NCBI GenBank assembly: GCA_009778785.1
Contig: WRFN01000002.1
Location: forward strand, 239,063-303,062
Source: Betaproteobacteria bacterium
GTDB lineage: Bacteria; Pseudomonadota; Gammaproteobacteria; Burkholderiales; Casimicrobiaceae
DNA length: 64,000 nt
Direction: 5' to 3'
A program made the position numbers and the translations under genes. The notes beneath the pieces are model-generated. The model saw only the letters and a program-made list of their open reading frames with translations. It had not been told where the DNA came from and made no database searches. Positions 1 through 9,026 of this stretch are shown piece after piece (the first letter of the stretch is position 1; each line of letters starts with the position of its first letter).

Positions 1-657
1 CAGAAACGCGCGCACACAGGCGCGGTATTCGGCAAACGCTTGTTCGATGTTCTGTTGCGCCAACACCGGGTCGCCACGAACCAGCGCTTCCTCGGCCATC
101 TCGCAATGGTAATGCGCGATCTCCTTGAAGTGCGGCGTCTGCGCCACCGCTTCCATCTGCCGCGTTACCCGAATCGCTTCCGGCCAATGTTTTTCGGTCT
201 CGTAAATTTCCAGCAGATAACCCAGCGCTTCGTGCTCGAAGCGCGTTCCTTCGAGTTTTAGAAACAAGGTTTCGGCGCGATCCAGCAAGCCGGCGCGGTG
301 AAAATCCTGTGCCAATTCAAACTCGACGCGCTCGCGATCGCGCGCCGCCAGTTCGGGGCGTTCGAGCAACGACTGGTGCATCCGAATCGCCCGCGAAAAT
401 TCGCCTTGCCGCCGAAACAAAGTGCCCAACGCAAAATGCAAGTCCAGGGTTTTCGGGTCTTTTTCGGCCACCACCATGAACGATTCGATGGCCTGATCCG
501 GCGCTTCGTTCAAGAGCGAATTGAGCCCTTCAAAATACGAGCGCGGCAATTCCCGCGCTTCCGCCAGCAACTGCCGAATGTCGATCCGCGCCGCGATCCA
601 GCCCAGCGCGAAAAATATCGCCGGAATCAGCAGCAGCCACCACAGCTCAATAAACAT
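1..657 (-). CDS. lapB: LapB (YciM), LPS assembly protein B, N-terminal 219 residues
   Basis: This reading frame runs off the left edge of the window, so only the N-terminal 219 residues are present. It starts with a short hydrophobic anchor (residues 4-19, IELWWLLLIPAIFFAL) followed by tetratricopeptide-like helices, for example LNSLLNEAPDQAIESF and LHFALGTLFRRQGEFSRAI, which is the LapB architecture. In the family a C-terminal rubredoxin-like metal domain follows; here it lies outside the window. LapB is known in E. coli to adjust LPS synthesis by promoting FtsH-mediated turnover of LpxC. The gene follows lapA by 6 bases, so the two are cotranscribed. Identification is firm from the membrane anchor, TPR pattern and synteny. 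Confidence 0.9.
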   Translation of the reverse strand, partial: MFIELWWLLLIPAIFFALGWIAARIDIRQLLAEARELPRSYFEGLNSLLNEAPDQAIESFMVVAEKDPKTLDLHFALGTLFRRQGEFSRAIRMHQSLLERPELAARDRERVEFELAQDFHRAGLLDRAETLFLKLEGTRFEHEALGYLLEIYETEKHWPEAIRVTRQMEAVAQTPHFKEIAHYHCEMAEEALVRGDPVLAQQNIEQAFAEYRACVRAFL

Positions 658-663
658 GACGCG

Positions 664-999
664 CTACTCTTTGGGCGCTGTGGTCGGCAACGTGTCGGGA
701 GACGGTGAAACAGGGCGAATCGTGATCACGTCAGAGTTCGGCTCCGAGTTCTTTTCATAAGCCAACAAGGCTTTGCGCGCTTTTTTCAGTTCCCGTTTGA
801 CCTTCGCCATCCGAAAAACGCCGGTCAACAAGCCAAACATCACGCCCAGCGCGAACGCGCAGAACACGATGAGAATCAGCGGCGCTTGCCAACTTCCGAA
901 GCCGAGAAAATGCAGCGTCACCTGATCGGAATTGGAAAACGACAGCAATAAAGCGGCAAGGAAAATGACGATCACAATAGCCCAGCGAATGATGCTCAT
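664..999 (-). CDS. lapA: LapA family membrane protein (DUF1049)
   Basis: A 111-residue protein with two membrane segments (about residues 4-21 and 39-61) followed by a basic, helical cytoplasmic tail (MAKVKRELKKARKALLAYEK) and a Pro/Ser/Thr-rich end. This is the LapA layout. LapA is the inner-membrane partner of LapB in LPS assembly. The start is preceded by an AAGGAAAG ribosome site. It lies directly before lapB and behind ihfB, the usual beta/gammaproteobacterial order, although a hairpin with a T-tract separates it from ihfB. Confidence 0.88.
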   Translation of the reverse strand: MSIIRWAIVIVIFLAALLLSFSNSDQVTLHFLGFGSWQAPLILIVFCAFALGVMFGLLTGVFRMAKVKRELKKARKALLAYEKNSEPNSDVITIRPVSPSPDTLPTTAPKE

Positions 1000-1047
1000 G
1001 GCGCTTTCCTTACAGGTAAAAGTTTCACAGGCTCTTTATAAACCCGC

Positions 1048-1090
1048 ACTGCAAAAAAAGAAAGAGGCACCATTAAAAAATAGTGCCTCT
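1048..1090 (-). terminator. Intrinsic terminator between ihfB and lapA
   Basis: Just after the ihfB stop codon, an 8-bp perfect stem (AGAGGCAC at 1063-1070 with GTGCCTCT at 1083-1090) encloses an A/T-rich loop. On the minus strand it is followed by a T-rich stretch (TTTCTTTTTTTG). It should end or attenuate the rpsA-ihfB transcript before lapAB. lapAB must then use read-through or a promoter in the remaining 50 bases. Confidence 0.75.
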
Positions 1091-1107
1091 CTGCATTTTT
1101 CACTAAA

Positions 1108-1410
1108 TTATTTCTCACCAGAATCGACTCGCTCGCGCAATTCCTTGCCGGCCTTGAAGTGCGGGATGCGCTTTTCAGACACCATCACTTGCTCGCCGGT
1201 TTTGGGATTACGACCGAGCCGCGGCGGTCGGTAATTCAGCCCGAAACTGCCGAAACCGCGAATTTCAACCCGATCGCCGCGCACCAGCGCCTCGATCATC
1301 GCGTCAAGAATGGTCTTGACGGCGAACTCGGTGTCTTTCGCCAGTTGCGGAAACTGGGCGGCCAAACGGCCGACCAGTTCCGATTTCGTGATGCTGTTTC
1401 CGTCGTTCAC
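1108..1410 (-). CDS. ihfB: Integration host factor subunit beta
   Basis: A 100-residue DNABII-family protein. Residues [10 protein letters not shown] and [26 protein letters not shown] show the helical body and the beta-arm whose conserved proline (in GRNPKTGE) intercalates into DNA. With IhfA it bends DNA for replication, recombination and transcription. It starts with GTG, and the GTGA overlaps the rpsA stop by 4 bases, indicating translational coupling. The order rpsA-ihfB is conserved in proteobacteria. Length is slightly above the E. coli protein because of a short C-terminal extension. Confidence 0.96.
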   Translation of the reverse strand: MNDGNSITKSELVGRLAAQFPQLAKDTEFAVKTILDAMIEALVRGDRVEIRGFGSFGLNYRPPRLGRNPKTGEQVMVSEKRIPHFKAGKELRERVDSGEK

Positions 1411-3131
1411 GCGTTGTCTTTGTTATCGAGTTTGGCTTTCAGCAGTGCGCCCAGATTGGTCACGCCGACACTGGCGTTGGCATTCTCAGTCTTCATCCGC
1501 TGCATCGCTTCGTTTTCGTCAGCGCTGTCTTTCTGCTTGACCGACAGGTTGATCGTGCGGCTCTTGCGGTCGATGTTGATGACCATGGCCGACACTTTGT
1601 CGCCTTCTTTCAAATGCTGACGAATATCCTCAACCCGATCACGCGACAATTCCGACGCTCTCAAATAACCTTCGACTTCGCCTTCGATCAGCGTAATCAC
1701 GGCGCCCTTCGCGTCCAGACTCTTCACCGTGCCCTCGACGATGCTGCCCTTGTCGTTGACCGCCACGAAGTTGGTGAACGGATCGCCTTCGAGTTGCTTG
1801 ACGCCCAGCGAAATGCGCTCGCGCTCAACATCGATGGCCAGCACGATCGCTTCGATCTCCTGACCTTTGCGGTAATCGCGCACCGCCGTTTCGCCCGGCA
1901 ACGTCCACGACAGATCGGACAAATGCACCAGCCCGTCGATACCGCCCGGCAAGCCGATGAAGACGCCGAAGTCGGTGATGGACTTGATCGCGCCTTTGAC
2001 GTGATCGCCCTTCTTGTGGTTCATCGCGAACTCTTCCCACGGATTGGGCTTGCACTGCTTCATGCCGAGCGAAATGCGACGACGTTCTTCGTCGATTTCG
2101 AGAATCATCACTTCGACTTCGTCGCCCAGTTGGGTGACCTTGGTCGGGTGAATGTTCTTGTTCGTCCAATCCATTTCGGAAACGTGCACCAGCCCTTCGA
2201 TGCCCGATTCGACTTCGACAAACGCGCCGTAATCGGTGATGTTCGTCACCTTGCCGAACAAATGCGTGCCCGGCGGATAGCGCCGCGACAAGCCATCCCA
2301 CGGATCGTCGCCAAGTTGCTTGATGCCCAGCGAGACGCGGTTCTTGTCCTGATCGAACTTGAGCACTTTGGCGGTGACTTCGTCGCCCACCGCCAGCACT
2401 TCCGACGTATGCTTGACGCGCCGCCAAGCCAGATCGGTGATGTGCAACAAACCGTCGATGCCGCCCAAGTCAACAAACGCGCCGTAATCGGTAATGTTCT
2501 TGACGACGCCCTTGACGATCGCGCCTTCGGTCAGCGTGGCCATCAGTTTTTCGCGGTCTTCGCCCATCGTTTCTTCGAGCACGGCGCGACGCGATACCAC
2601 GACGTTGTTGCGCTTCTTGTCGAGCTTGATGACCTTGAATTCCATCGACTTGTTTTCATACGGCGAGGTGTCTTTTACCGGCCGCACGTCGATCAGCGAT
2701 CCCGGCAGGAAAGCGCGGATGCCGTTCATCATCACCGTCAGGCCGCCCTTGACCTTGCCGGCCACCAAGCCCTGAACCAGCGTTCCTTCGACCATCGCCA
2801 TTTCGAGGTCTTGCCAGGCTTTCAAGCGCTTGGCCTTGTCGCGCGACAAATGGGTGGTGCCGTAGCCGTCCTCGATCGAGTCGATGGCGACCGTGACGAA
2901 GTCGCCGACTTTTACTTCGACTTCACCGTTATCATTCTTGAATTCCTCGATGGGAATAAAACTTTCCGATTTCAAGCCGGCATTGACCACAACAACGTTG
3001 TAATCGACGCGGGTGACTTCGGCGGTGATGAGCTCGCCTTGCCGCATTTCCTGACGGGCAAGCGATTCTTCAAACAACGCCGCAAAATTTTCGGAGGCCG
3101 CCGGAGCGGTAGAGGGAATAGCAGTAGCCAT
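1407..3131 (-). CDS. rpsA: 30S ribosomal protein S1
   Basis: A 574-residue protein with six S1 (OB-fold) domains, recognised by repeated segments such as [20 protein letters not shown] and [19 protein letters not shown], each followed by ISLG-type strands. S1 binds mRNA leaders and brings them to the 30S subunit. The start is placed at MATAIPST because AAGGAACC lies just upstream; a 9-codon longer frame has no such site. The gene sits between cmk and ihfB, the standard order. Large antisense frames across it are shadows caused by the repeated domains and codon bias. Confidence 0.97.
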   Translation of the reverse strand: MATAIPSTAPAASENFAALFEESLARQEMRQGELITAEVTRVDYNVVVVNAGLKSESFIPIEEFKNDNGEVEVKVGDFVTVAIDSIEDGYGTTHLSRDKAKRLKAWQDLEMAMVEGTLVQGLVAGKVKGGLTVMMNGIRAFLPGSLIDVRPVKDTSPYENKSMEFKVIKLDKKRNNVVVSRRAVLEETMGEDREKLMATLTEGAIVKGVVKNITDYGAFVDLGGIDGLLHITDLAWRRVKHTSEVLAVGDEVTAKVLKFDQDKNRVSLGIKQLGDDPWDGLSRRYPPGTHLFGKVTNITDYGAFVEVESGIEGLVHVSEMDWTNKNIHPTKVTQLGDEVEVMILEIDEERRRISLGMKQCKPNPWEEFAMNHKKGDHVKGAIKSITDFGVFIGLPGGIDGLVHLSDLSWTLPGETAVRDYRKGQEIEAIVLAIDVERERISLGVKQLEGDPFTNFVAVNDKGSIVEGTVKSLDAKGAVITLIEGEVEGYLRASELSRDRVEDIRQHLKEGDKVSAMVINIDRKSRTINLSVKQKDSADENEAMQRMKTENANASVGVTNLGALLKAKLDNKDNA

Positions 3132-3263
3132 TGGGGTTGGTTCCTTAATAAGTGTCAAAGACCGCCGCGCGAGAACCCTGTATCTCGTTGTCAGCGGGCC
3201 GATTCGTAAATGACTCTCTCACTGCCGGCTAAAGCAGTGAAGAGCCGTTGTTTCGCGGGAAAG

Positions 3264-3938
3264 TCAACGCTCCAGACGCGCGCGGCAATACGCCAACCCT
3301 TGAGCCAACACGGTCGCCGCATCCAGCTTCGTCGTGTCGATTTCCAAGGCTCCCGGCGCTGCTTTCAACGGCGCCACATCGCGTCCGGCATCGCGCGCAT
3401 CGCGCTCGCCGATTTCCTGCAAAAGGGTGGATATATTACTCGGTAATCCTTTTTCGATCAACTGCTTATGTCGTCGTTGCGCCCGCGCTTCGACCCCGGC
3501 GGTGATGAAAATCTTGCAAACAGCATCAGGAAAAACCACCGTCCCCATGTCGCGACCATCCGCCACCAGCCCCGGCGCCCGCCGCGCCGCCCGCTGCGCC
3601 TGAAACAGCGCCGCCCGCACCGCCGCCAGTGCCGCCACTTTTGACGCCGCCGTCCCCACTTCCTGCCGACGCAGCGCCAGCGTTACCTCGCGTCCATCCA
3701 GCCAAATCGTTTCACCGTCGAAACGCGGCTGCAATCCGGCCGCCAGCCGCGCCAGCGCCGCCTCGTCGTCCAGCGATACCCCGCCCTCCAGCGCCTTCCA
3801 GCCGACCATCCGGTAGAAAATGCCGCTGTCGAGCAAGTGAAACCCCAGCGCCGCCGCCAGCGCCGCCGCCAGCGTGCCTTTGCCGGACGCCGCCGGCCCA
3901 TCGATCGTCACAACAGGAATATTCGTCGAAAAATTCAT
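3264..3938 (-). CDS. cmk: Cytidylate kinase
   Basis: A 224-residue P-loop kinase that phosphorylates CMP/dCMP. The Walker A sequence GPAASGKGT spans residues 14-22. DGRDMGTVVFPDAVCKIF is the CMP-binding region that distinguishes Cmk from other nucleoside monophosphate kinases, and a C-terminal IDTTKLDAATV motif follows. It is upstream of rpsA by 132 bases, as in most proteobacteria; in E. coli rpsA promoters lie in and after cmk. Confidence 0.96.
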   Translation of the reverse strand: MNFSTNIPVVTIDGPAASGKGTLAAALAAALGFHLLDSGIFYRMVGWKALEGGVSLDDEAALARLAAGLQPRFDGETIWLDGREVTLALRRQEVGTAASKVAALAAVRAALFQAQRAARRAPGLVADGRDMGTVVFPDAVCKIFITAGVEARAQRRHKQLIEKGLPSNISTLLQEIGERDARDAGRDVAPLKAAPGALEIDTTKLDAATVLAQGLAYCRARLER

Positions 3939-3957
3939 GGCGCCATTTTACCAATAC

Positions 3958-3983
3958 AAAAAAGGACGGGGTCGCCGTCCTTT
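3958..3983 (-). terminator. Intrinsic terminator after the small cytochrome c gene
   Basis: A perfect 9-bp stem, AAAGGACGG at 3961-3969 with CCGTCCTTT at 3975-3983, has a 5-nt loop. On the minus strand it leads into a run of six T (plus-strand A run 3958-3963). It lies 22 bases past the cytochrome c stop and separates that operon from cmk. Confidence 0.85.
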
Positions 3984-4005
3984 TCCGTGACTGCTTCAAC
4001 GCTGA

Positions 4006-4305
4006 TTATTTATGGCTCAGCGCCGATTCGACCATTGCCTTGATCTCGTCGTCAGACGCATTGATCTTCATATGGCCTTTACCCGTCTTTTGCTCTTCAG
4101 CAATTCTCGCCACCGCGCCCTTGTCGTTCGCGTACTTGGCCGAGAGATCCTTGTAGCTCGGACCCATCTTCTTGGTTTCAATATCATGGCAGCTAAAGCA
4201 GCCCTTGCTCTTCATCAGAGCGGCCGTGTCCTGCGCCGAAGCCACGCCCACGCTTGCCGACAGCAAAGCGCCCGCCGCCACCAACACCATTACTTTTAGT
4301 TTCAT
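4006..4305 (-). CDS. Small periplasmic cytochrome c (class I, c551-like)
   Basis: A 99-residue protein with a Sec signal peptide (MKLKVMVLVAAGALLSASVG, cleavage near ASA/QD) and one heme motif CFSCH at residues 36-40. A downstream Met (near residue 79, GHMKINAS) is the likely sixth heme ligand as in c551-type cytochromes. MGPSYKDLSAKY is typical of small electron-shuttle cytochromes. The start has an AAGGAG site. It lies 53 bases behind the NapC/NirT gene and probably accepts electrons from it or passes them to a periplasmic reductase. The terminal reductase is not in the window. Confidence 0.88.
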   Translation of the reverse strand: MKLKVMVLVAAGALLSASVGVASAQDTAALMKSKGCFSCHDIETKKMGPSYKDLSAKYANDKGAVARIAEEQKTGKGHMKINASDDEIKAMVESALSHK

Positions 4306-4358
4306 GCTTGCTCCTTCTTCATGCGCGTGACCGCGCGACTCAAAAAACCGCCGATAAA

Positions 4359-4865
4359 TCAATCCGGCGCCTTGTGTGCCACACCTTTATGGCAATCTAT
4401 ACAAATCTGCCCGCCACTCAAAGCGCTGACGTGCATGTCCTTCAAAAACTCTTTTTCCGGGTTGTTGATCGTATCCATGTGATGGCAATTACGGCATTCC
4501 TGAGCGCCGTTGGCCTTCATCCGCGCCCACTCACTCTCCGCCAACTCCTTGCGCTTGGCCTCAAATTTTTCGGGCGTATCAATCGTCCCCCTGAAATTCG
4601 CGTAAACTTCACCGAGCGCCTTCGTCTTGCGAATCATCATCGGAATGAACTCTTTCGGGAGGTGGCAATCCGAACAACCCACGCGAACCCCGTACTGATT
4701 GGAATAATGCCTGGACTGCATCCATTCCTTGGTGGTGTTATTGGCGTGACAGGTCGAGCAAAACTCGTCCTTGCCGGTTTCGTGCAACGCATAATTCATT
4801 GCTCCCAACCCGGCCGCGCCGATAATAATCCCCACAATCAAAACCCATATAAATTTCTTTCTCAT
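4359..4865 (-). CDS. Tetraheme NapC/NirT-family quinol dehydrogenase cytochrome c
   Basis: A 168-residue membrane-anchored cytochrome with one N-terminal membrane helix (residues 5-23) and four heme motifs: CSTCH (36-40), CSDCH (64-68), CRNCHH (124-129) and CIDCH (155-159). This is the NapC/NirT/NrfH family, which takes electrons from quinol and hands them to periplasmic reductases. The start MRKKFIW follows an AAGGAAGG site; the longer frame upstream lacks one. The protein is short, like the NapC core or NrfH. Which reductase it feeds cannot be told from here. A probable FNR-type site lies 174 bases upstream, consistent with anaerobic expression. Confidence 0.92.
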   Translation of the reverse strand: MRKKFIWVLIVGIIIGAAGLGAMNYALHETGKDEFCSTCHANNTTKEWMQSRHYSNQYGVRVGCSDCHLPKEFIPMMIRKTKALGEVYANFRGTIDTPEKFEAKRKELAESEWARMKANGAQECRNCHHMDTINNPEKEFLKDMHVSALSGGQICIDCHKGVAHKAPD

Positions 4866-5038
4866 CGAAAAGTTTCCTTCCTTTAACGAACCGTTTTCGG
4901 GGCGCCGCCCCGCCAATCCATTTCTTTCATTAATAGCAAAACAGCGCGCGAATCCTAACACGCGAACCGGATCGACGCTATATCATTTTACAATGGAACG
5001 ATGTTAATAGACGCTTGTTGCCAATCGTTTACTTATTT

Positions 5039-5052
5039 CTGATCCAGATCAA
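5039..5052 (-). promoter_or_regulatory. FNR/ANR-type binding site upstream of the NapC-cytochrome operon
   Basis: On the minus strand the sequence is TTGATCTGGATCAG, which matches the FNR consensus TTGAT-N4-ATCAA at nine of ten positions. The nearest downstream gene in that orientation is the NapC/NirT cytochrome. A poor -10-like TATTAA lies about 30 bases downstream. The match is visible; its role is inferred. Confidence 0.55.
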
Positions 5053-5139
5053 AATTCGGCGTATTTCCGAGTAAAAAAATCGGGTTTTTGATGATTTTGC
5101 CATTGTTGTGCCTTCAAACTGCCTAGGAAACACCGATTT

Positions 5140-5172
5140 ATTCCGTTCGCCCTGAGCAAGCCGTCAGGCGAA
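5140..5172. repeat. Palindromic REP-like repeat, intergenic copy
   Basis: The sequence around TTCGCCCTGA (5146-5155) and TCAGGCGAA (5164-5172) forms an imperfect inverted repeat. The TTCCGTTCGCCCTGA core recurs at 14658 and inside a coding region at 54070. The rest of the 4866-5206 interval holds only the FNR-type site and no convincing gene. Confidence 0.6.
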
Positions 5173-5206
5173 AACAGGTAACAAGATAACCTTGTCAGAA
5201 AAGTGG

Positions 5207-5235
5207 TTGACACACGCTTTCAGCCTGCTGACAAT
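5207..5235 (+). promoter_or_regulatory. Orphan sigma-70-type promoter
   Basis: A consensus -35 TTGACA (5207-5212), a 17-base spacer and -10 GACAAT (5230-5235; four of six bases match TATAAT). No protein-coding gene lies downstream on this strand before the rne terminator. Confidence 0.4.
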
Positions 5236-5241
5236 TCATGC

Positions 5242-5410
5242 CGCATCACTACATGGCTGAAGAAACGGTGTTTGCGTGACAATTAATAGGGTATGTTTTG
5301 GTTCTCGAATTCGCCATACGGCCTAATTCACGCGCTATGCGATCTTTCCAAGTTACGTATGTAATTCCCTAAACAAACAGGCCGCCCAAAGGCAGCCTGT
5401 TTGTTTTTTA
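5242..5410 (+). ncRNA. Candidate intergenic small RNA
   Basis: Inferred transcript from the orphan promoter at 5207-5235 to the strong terminator at 5371-5410, about 170 nt. The interval has no ORF beyond a possible 8-codon one. The terminator carries a T-rich tail on this strand (TTTGTTTTTT). There is no recognised family; existence rests only on promoter plus terminator geometry. Confidence 0.3.
5371..5410. terminator. Strong terminator downstream of rne, usable on both strands
   Basis: A 12-bp perfect stem, AAACAAACAGGC (5371-5382) and GCCTGTTTGTTT (5395-5406), has an inner GCC/GGC pair and a short loop. It is 26 bases past the rne stop. The plus strand continues into T-rich sequence, as does the minus strand (TGTTTGTTTA), so it can end rne mRNA and any plus-strand RNA. 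Confidence 0.85.
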
Positions 5411-5431
5411 GCGGTAAAGCGACGCGCTTGC

Positions 5432-8218
5432 TCAATCTTTGTGCGCTGTCTCCACCATTTGCAGCGGCTCTTCCTGAACGACGACACGCGGCGGGCGTAC
5501 CCGTTTCGGGCGCGGCACTTCGGTCTCCTGCGGTTCAAACGACGGCGCGACGTGACGGGTTTCGATCAGTTCCAGCCCGGCGCCGACCAGATCGGGAACG
5601 AAAGCAGGAACTTTCGGCGCGGGCGCTACTCTCCGCGGTTCTTCCCTCGGTTGTTCTTCTCTCGGCGCTTTTTCTTGCGTCGGCGCTACTGGCTCCGCTG
5701 CAATGTCGCTTGCTTTTTCATTTGCCCTTTCACCAAACCTATCTCGGCTAGGCGCTTTCGTCGGCGCTTCAAACGTCGAATCTTTCTCAACGCGCGCGGG
5801 CATGGCCACAACGCTGTCGTCAGTCCTTTCGTTCTCGCTCACGGGTTTCGCGGCGACGGGAGCGGCGGCCTCAGGATCAACGACAAACTCGAACGAAATC
5901 GGCGAAGAAGTCGCTTCTCCCTGCTCCGCGTGTTCCTGACGACGACCGCGTCCGCGCTCACCGCGACGATGACGCTTGTGGCCGCGTTGTTCGCCGCCCT
6001 CGCCGTTCGGCAAAGTTTCGAGCGCAGCGCCGCTGACGGCGGGAGCGGTCTCCGCCTCCACCACCGTTTCCTGCGGCGCGGGTTGCCGACGCGATTCTTC
6101 CTGTGCCTGACGGCGGCGCTCGCCGTCTTGCGCTTTGTTTTGCTGTGCGTCATCACGCTCGCGATGGCGCGGCGCGTTTTCCGGCGCTTGTTTTTGCGCC
6201 ACCGGTTCACGCGGCGTTTTGGCGGCGTTCTGTTCGCGCTCTTGACGCTCGCCGTCACGACGACGCTCTTGCGAGCGCTCGCCTTTGTTGCCGCGTTCGT
6301 TTTTGTCGCTGCGGTTTTCGTTTTGGCGATTTTCATTCTGGCGTTTTTGACGCTCGTTTTTGTCGTCGCGGTTGTTGCGCTCATTGCGCTCGCCGCGTTC
6401 ATTATTGCGCTCGTTGTTACGCTCGCCGCGCTCACCGTTGCGTCCGCGACGTTCGTTACGATCACGCTCGCCGTGGCTGCCGTCACGACGACGGTTGTCT
6501 TGCCGCTTGCCCGATTTCTTGACCGGCTCGGCGGCTTCCGGTTCCTTCTTGAACCAAGCGAGAATGCGCGAGAACCACGACGGCCCTTCGACGGATTTGA
6601 TTTCTTTCGGCGCGGGCGGCGCCACAGTCGGGGTGATGCCTTTGACGACGGCCTCCTGACGCGGCTCTTTGGCTTCTTCCTTGATCTCTCTGAGGAAATT
6701 CTGCTCTTGCGGTTTTTCGGCCAGTTCGAACGAAGCGGGCAACACGTCGCCGTGGTTCAGATCGTCGTGACGCAAGCGCTCCACCGAAAAGTTCGGCGTT
6801 TCGAGATGGCGGTTCGGCACCAGCAGCACGTTGACGTGGAAGCGCGCTTCGATGGCGAACACGTCGTTGCGTTTTTCGTTGAGCAAGAAGGTGGCTACTT
6901 CCACCGGCACTTGCGCGACGATTTGCGCGGTGTTGTCTTTCATCGCTTCTTCTTGCAGGATGCGCAGAATATGCAACGCCGTCGATTCCGTACCGCGAAT
7001 GTGACCGATGCCGTGACAACGCGGGCAAGGCATGTGCGCCGATTCGGCCAGCGCCGGACGCAGTCGTTGCCGTGACAGTTCGAGCAAACCGAAGCGCGAG
7101 ATTTTGCTGATTTGCACGCGAGCGCGATCGTAGCGCAACGCTTCGTGCAAACGGTCTTCAATCGCGCGCTGGTTCTTCGGGCTTTCCATGTCGATGAAAT
7201 CGATCACCACCAAACCGCCCAAGTCGCGCAAGCGCAACTGGCGAGCGATTTCGTCCACCGCTTCGAGGTTGGTTTGCAGTGCGGTGGCTTCGATGTCAGA
7301 ACCGCGCGTGGCGCGCGCCGAGTTGACGTCAACCGCAACCAGCGCTTCGGTGTGGTCGATCACGATGGCGCCGCCGGAAGGCAGCGCCACTTCCCGCCCG
7401 TAGGCGGTTTCGATTTGATGCTCGATCTGGAAACGCGAAAACAACGGCACATCATCACGGTAGAGTTTCACGCAATGCACGTTGTTGGGCATGACGTGGC
7501 TCATGAATTGCTGCGCTTGCTCAAACACCGCTTCGGTGTCGATCAAAATTTCGCCGATGTCGGGATGGAAGTAATCGCGGATGGCGCGAATCACCAGCGA
7601 CGATTCCTGATAAATCAGGTAAGCGCCTTTTTGCAGTCGCGCCGCGTCCTCGATCGCGCTCCACAGTTGCATCAGGTAATTGAGGTCCCACTGCAATTCT
7701 TCTTGCGAGCGACCGATGCCGGCGGTGCGAGCGATAGTGCTCATGCCGCGCGGCACGTCGAGTTGGGTCAGCGTTTCGCGCAGTTCATTGCGCTCCTCGC
7801 CCTCGATGCGACGCGAAACGCCGCCGCCGCGCGGGTTGTTGGGCATCAGAACGAGATAGCGTCCGGCCAGCGAAATGTAAGTGGTAAGCGCCGCGCCTTT
7901 GTTGCCGCGTTCGTCCTTGTCCACCTGAATGATGAGTTCGTGACCTTCGCGCAGATGGTCTTGAATGCGACCTTCGTGAACCCCGATCGACTGCCGCGAA
8001 ATTTCCTTGAAGGGCAGAAAACCGTGGCGGTCGGTGCCGTAATCCACGAAGCACGCTTCCAGTGACGGTTCGACCCGGGTGACAACGCCTTTGTAAATGT
8101 TCGATTTCCGTTGTTCTTTGGAAGCCGATTCGATATCGAGATCGATGAGCTTTTGCCCATCGACGATGGCAACCCGCAGTTCTTCTGCCTGGGTCGCGTT
8201 AAACAACATTCTTTTCAT
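5432..8218 (-). CDS. rne: Ribonuclease E
   Basis: A 928-residue endoribonuclease, core of the RNA degradosome. The S1 domain is near residues 38-120. Catalytic acidic residues are in VAVDVNSA (Asp297) and VVIDFIDM (Asp340), and the Zn-link CPRC is at 398-401, which joins catalytic subunits. After about residue 520 the protein is a disordered Arg/Glu/Asn-rich arm, including runs of RNERNNERGERNE type, then Ala/Glu/Pro-rich sequence, as expected for the RNA-binding and degradosome scaffold of RNase E rather than RNase G. It is divergent from rluC with a very long leader. Large opposite-strand frames here are low-complexity shadows. Confidence 0.96.
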   Translation of the reverse strand: MKRMLFNATQAEELRVAIVDGQKLIDLDIESASKEQRKSNIYKGVVTRVEPSLEACFVDYGTDRHGFLPFKEISRQSIGVHEGRIQDHLREGHELIIQVDKDERGNKGAALTTYISLAGRYLVLMPNNPRGGGVSRRIEGEERNELRETLTQLDVPRGMSTIARTAGIGRSQEELQWDLNYLMQLWSAIEDAARLQKGAYLIYQESSLVIRAIRDYFHPDIGEILIDTEAVFEQAQQFMSHVMPNNVHCVKLYRDDVPLFSRFQIEHQIETAYGREVALPSGGAIVIDHTEALVAVDVNSARATRGSDIEATALQTNLEAVDEIARQLRLRDLGGLVVIDFIDMESPKNQRAIEDRLHEALRYDRARVQISKISRFGLLELSRQRLRPALAESAHMPCPRCHGIGHIRGTESTALHILRILQEEAMKDNTAQIVAQVPVEVATFLLNEKRNDVFAIEARFHVNVLLVPNRHLETPNFSVERLRHDDLNHGDVLPASFELAEKPQEQNFLREIKEEAKEPRQEAVVKGITPTVAPPAPKEIKSVEGPSWFSRILAWFKKEPEAAEPVKKSGKRQDNRRRDGSHGERDRNERRGRNGERGERNNERNNERGERNERNNRDDKNERQKRQNENRQNENRSDKNERGNKGERSQERRRDGERQEREQNAAKTPREPVAQKQAPENAPRHRERDDAQQNKAQDGERRRQAQEESRRQPAPQETVVEAETAPAVSGAALETLPNGEGGEQRGHKRHRRGERGRGRRQEHAEQGEATSSPISFEFVVDPEAAAPVAAKPVSENERTDDSVVAMPARVEKDSTFEAPTKAPSRDRFGERANEKASDIAAEPVAPTQEKAPREEQPREEPRRVAPAPKVPAFVPDLVGAGLELIETRHVAPSFEPQETEVPRPKRVRPPRVVVQEEPLQMVETAHKD

Positions 8219-9020
8219 AATTCTTCATCCTCTCGTGCGCGTTGCACACCAGGGAAGGCGACAGATTCACAGCGCTTCTTGCGGTTCACAAGAAGGCTGC
8301 AACATCAGGCGCGGCACAACCGACCGGTCAAAACCGGCGGCGAGACAAGACGCCGGAGCCGCACCAAAGTGCGCTCGGCTGACGAGGGAGGCGGCCAATC
8401 GGTAAAAACTTTGTTGTCAACATCGTTGTCAATACACCGATCATCATCCTTGCGGGACGACTTCCTATTCATTCGTCAAGCACCTCGCTAAGCGGGGTGC
8501 ACGGGCGATGCCATCAACTGTTGCCTGACAACCGGCGACCTTTCAGGGCGGCGGGTGGGTGCGAACGGCATCGCAGCCTTGTATCTCTTGCCGCGCAGAT
8601 TCACTGTGGCCGAAACCTCGGCGCGAAAATGCGCGTGTTCAATCTGTTTCATCGGGAAGTCTTTCGACGTGCCTGATAAGGGGCGGGCTTTGCGAGACTG
8701 GCTCCTGCGGTCACGGCGACGACACTCGGTCGTTTGTCTGCGGCGTGACTCAGCGCCTTTACATCTTGATGACATCTCATCTACTCCGACTTCGGCGGAG
8801 TTTCGCAAAGAATCCTGACGCACCGGCTGGCACTGCTCCAAGGCTTCCTTTAAGATCGCTACTTTGCATCCGACCCGGAACTTCCGGGGCTGGGCGCGCG
8901 GCGCGCGACGTACCGCAATCGTCAACATGACAAAGGCGGGCAAGTCCGGTTTCCGAAAGGAGCGACGGATAATACCACTCGCATCCCGCCGCTTGCCGCA
9001 TCCTGCGATGCCACGATCAG
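8219..9020 (-). other. Long 5-prime leader of rne (about 800 nt)
   Basis: There is no credible gene between rne and rluC. The only sizeable minus-strand frame (8488-8943) has no family resemblance. With the promoter at 9027-9054 the rne mRNA would have a leader of about 800 nt. Visible stems include CTTCTTG (8275-8281) with CAAGAAG (8289-8295) close to the start codon, and a CCGGT/ACCGG stem near 8323-8336. In E. coli the rne leader (about 360 nt) mediates feedback control by RNase E cleavage; the same role is inferred here. Confidence 0.5.
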
Positions 9021-9026
9021 TCAGTG

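Noticed and set aside
1614..3209. 531-residue plus-strand frame over rpsA
   Set aside because: It is antisense to a certain gene, with His/Arg/Asp-rich composition typical of a shadow of biased codons.
5441..7075. 544-residue plus-strand frame over rne
   Set aside because: It mirrors the low-complexity Arg/Glu/Asn arm of RNase E and has no domain.
8488..8943. 151-residue minus-strand frame in the rne leader
   Set aside because: Arg/Ser-rich, no ribosome site, no family; better explained as leader RNA.
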